Below the pieces are notes generated by a model that saw nothing but the letters and a program-made list of their open reading frames with translations, was not told where the DNA came from and made no database searches. 6,706 bases of DNA from NCBI GenBank assembly GCA_017958465.1, contig JAGDCQ010000076.1, forward strand, positions 1 to 6,706, given 5' to 3'. The stretch is from Lachnospiraceae bacterium (GTDB lineage: Bacteria > Bacillota > Clostridia > Lachnospirales > Lachnospiraceae). Positions 6,019 through 6,706 of the stretch are shown here, piece after piece (positions within the stretch are counted from its first letter, which is position 1; each line of letters opens with the position of its first letter). The translations under genes were made by a program, and so were the position numbers.

Positions 6019-6162
6019 TTTTCGGGGCCGGCTCGCGCCTTAAAGCGCGCCAAGTAGCGGACGCTAAACTCACGCTGCGCCTATGGCTTGCGTTCGTTAA
6101 GCGCCGACGGCGCTTATATCCCCGAAAAGCACCCTGCGGCCTCCCCCCGAGCGTTTTCCGCG
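5983..6162. repeat. 180-bp element with long terminal inverted repeats
   Basis: The left arm (5983-6027) and right arm (6120-6162) are reverse complements. The outer 12 bp (CGCGGAAAACGC) and inner 22 bp (6006-6027 with 6120-6141) are perfect, with an imperfect 9-11 nt stretch between. The 92-nt centre is GC-rich and self-complementary: TAGCG-GA-CGCTA (6055-6066), TAAGCGCC...GGCGCTTA (6098-6116), and a bulged hairpin around 6030-6051. Either strand would fold into a very stable branched hairpin. It encodes no protein and has no clear target-site duplication at its ends. It could be a non-autonomous mobile element, a dispersed intergenic repeat, a structured RNA or a transcription barrier after araC. 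I cannot assign it to a named family. Confidence 0.85.
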
Positions 6163-6200
6163 AGAGAAAGTGTTAGTATCCCGTTGTTTTAGCAAGAAAT

Positions 6201-6458
6201 GTACCCCTAGCGGCGTAAATGCCCGGCTAGGGGCACAAGAGTTTCTTCGGAAGTTTGAAAATGAAATCAAAAATGTACCCCTAACGGCGTAAATGCCCGG
6301 CCAGGGGTACAAGAGTTTCTTCAGAAGCTTGAAAATGAAATCTAAAGTGTACCCCTAGCGGCGTAAATGCCTGGCCAGGGGTACAAGAGTTTCTTCGGAA
6401 GCTTGAAAATGAAATCAAAAATGTACCCCTAACGGCGAAAATGACCGGCTAGGGGTAC
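6201..6458. repeat. 74-bp tandem array with four 36-nt hairpins
   Basis: Four hairpins, at 6201-6236, 6275-6310, 6349-6384 and 6423-6458, are spaced at exactly 74 bp. Each has the form GTACCCCTAGC...GCTAGGGGTAC, an 11-bp stem with a GGC/GCC inner pairing and a small loop. The three 38-nt connecting segments are almost identical (AAGAGTTTCTTC, then GAAG.TTGAAAATGAAATC), differing at only a few positions. On the minus strand hairpins 2 and 4 are followed by ATTTTTGATTT; hairpins 1 and 3 have weaker T-rich tails. Every stem substitution among the copies is A-C on the plus strand and therefore a G-U pair on the minus strand. The units look like duplicated terminator modules. The conserved connecting segments rule out CRISPR spacers. 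Confidence 0.92.
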
Positions 6459-6463
6459 TTTTT
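6418..6463. terminator. Bidirectional Rho-independent terminator between convergent genes (hairpin 4)
   Basis: Hairpin 4 (6423-6458) is flanked on the plus strand by TTTTT (6459-6463) and on the minus strand by ATTTTTG (T-tract 6417-6421). It can therefore terminate transcripts from araC and from the minus-strand gene on the right. The stop codon of that gene (6463-6465) touches the plus-strand T-tract, 4 bp from the stem. This is the only array copy placed directly against a gene, so it is probably the original from which the others were duplicated. Confidence 0.75.
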
Positions 6464-6706
6464 CATCTTCTCTCGGACTCTTTCCAGAGGGCGTCGACCG
6501 GGGGCCATTCTTCGGTTTTTGAGAGATAGACTCTGTCTACCTTGAATTCCGAGGCTTTGGCTCTTATGGTGAAGAGCCGCTCCCCGGCGGGGATATCGGC
6601 CACTGCAACTATCATCCACAGCCAGTTTTGCTTTGTGCCGTAGTTAAAGAGCCTGCCCTTTGCAAACATCTCCTCCTGCGGGATCTCCCTGCCGTCGATT
6701 GCTATC
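6463..6706 (-). CDS. C-terminal part of an unidentified protein (gene enters from the right edge)
   Basis: Open frame from the window edge to a TGA at 6463-6465, 80 complete codons. The frame stays open upstream of the ATG at 6669, reading IDGREIPQEE into MFAKG, so this is the end of a longer gene and not a 68-residue protein. The composition suggests alternating beta strands: NWLWMIVAVADI, GERLFTIRAKA, EFKVDRVYLSKT, followed by EEWPP. The pattern G-x-L-x-I-x-A-x-x-x-x-x-x-x-D-x-V-Y-L-x-x-T resembles the last strands of beta-sandwich domains found at the ends of some glycan-acting enzymes. That would suit a nearby sugar importer, but this is a weak analogy, and I do not recognise the family. 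It converges on araC, and its stop is immediately followed by the terminator hairpin. Confidence 0.75.
   Translation of the reverse strand, partial: IAIDGREIPQEEMFAKGRLFNYGTKQNWLWMIVAVADIPAGERLFTIRAKASEFKVDRVYLSKTEEWPPVDALWKESERR

Noticed and set aside
5865..6053. 62-residue minus-strand frame rich in Pro and Arg
   Set aside because: Low-complexity translation of the 48-bp repeats and the araC 3' end; no start signal.
5983..6162. Insertion sequence
   Set aside because: No transposase frame and no clear target-site duplication; only a small non-coding element is supported.
6097..6312. 71-residue minus-strand frame
   Set aside because: It spans the right arm of the inverted-repeat element and the first hairpin units, its amino acids repeat with the DNA repeat, and it has no convincing ribosome binding site.
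6201..6458. CRISPR array: 36-nt palindromic repeats at regular spacing
   Set aside because: The 38-nt segments between repeats are nearly identical to each other, the period is exactly constant, and no cas gene is visible. It is a simple tandem duplication.

Overview
The window looks like a chromosomal piece from a Gram-positive Clostridia, most likely a Lachnospiraceae-type gut or rumen bacterium. This rests on AGGAGG-type ribosome binding sites, a lipoprotein with a Pro/Thr/Ala/Ser-rich linker behind its lipobox, and permease and binding-protein sequences of the kind common in that family. The placement is inference from sequence style, not from a marker gene.

Left two thirds (1-4632, minus strand): an ABC importer operon of the peptide/nickel/oligosaccharide (Dpp/Opp) class, read right to left. 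Its order is a large lipid-anchored substrate-binding protein, a DppB-type permease, a DppC-type permease (its start overlaps the previous stop by one base), and the first 76 residues of an OppD/DppD-type ATPase cut by the left edge. A strong Rho-independent terminator hairpin sits between the binding-protein gene and the permeases. It probably makes the binding protein more abundant than the membrane and ATPase parts.

Middle (4633-4996): a 364-bp divergent control region. It holds overlapping candidate promoters facing opposite ways, several short palindromes (best: TTTGTTCA-N3-TGAACAAA) and a long leader in front of the regulator. The plus-strand gene at 4997-5920 is an AraC-family regulator with an N-terminal ligand domain and a C-terminal double helix-turn-helix. 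By position it is the likely regulator of the importer. The regulator, the very large binding protein and the long extracytoplasmic inserts of the permeases suggest an oligosaccharide substrate at least as strongly as a peptide.

Right end (5921-6462): about 540 bp with no credible gene but three kinds of repeat packed side by side. First is a 48-bp imperfect duplication that begins inside the araC 3' end. Second is a 180-bp GC-rich element bounded by near-perfect inverted repeats of about 44 bp. Third is an exact-period 74-bp tandem array carrying four 36-nt hairpins. The last hairpin lies directly against the stop codon of a minus-strand gene entering from the right edge (6463-6706) and has T-tracts on both sides, so it looks like a bidirectional terminator. 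All stem substitutions among the four hairpins are A-C on the plus strand, hence G-U on the minus strand, which points to minus-strand RNA as the form in which they fold. This repeat block is the most unusual part of the window. No defence system, phage or transposase gene is visible.
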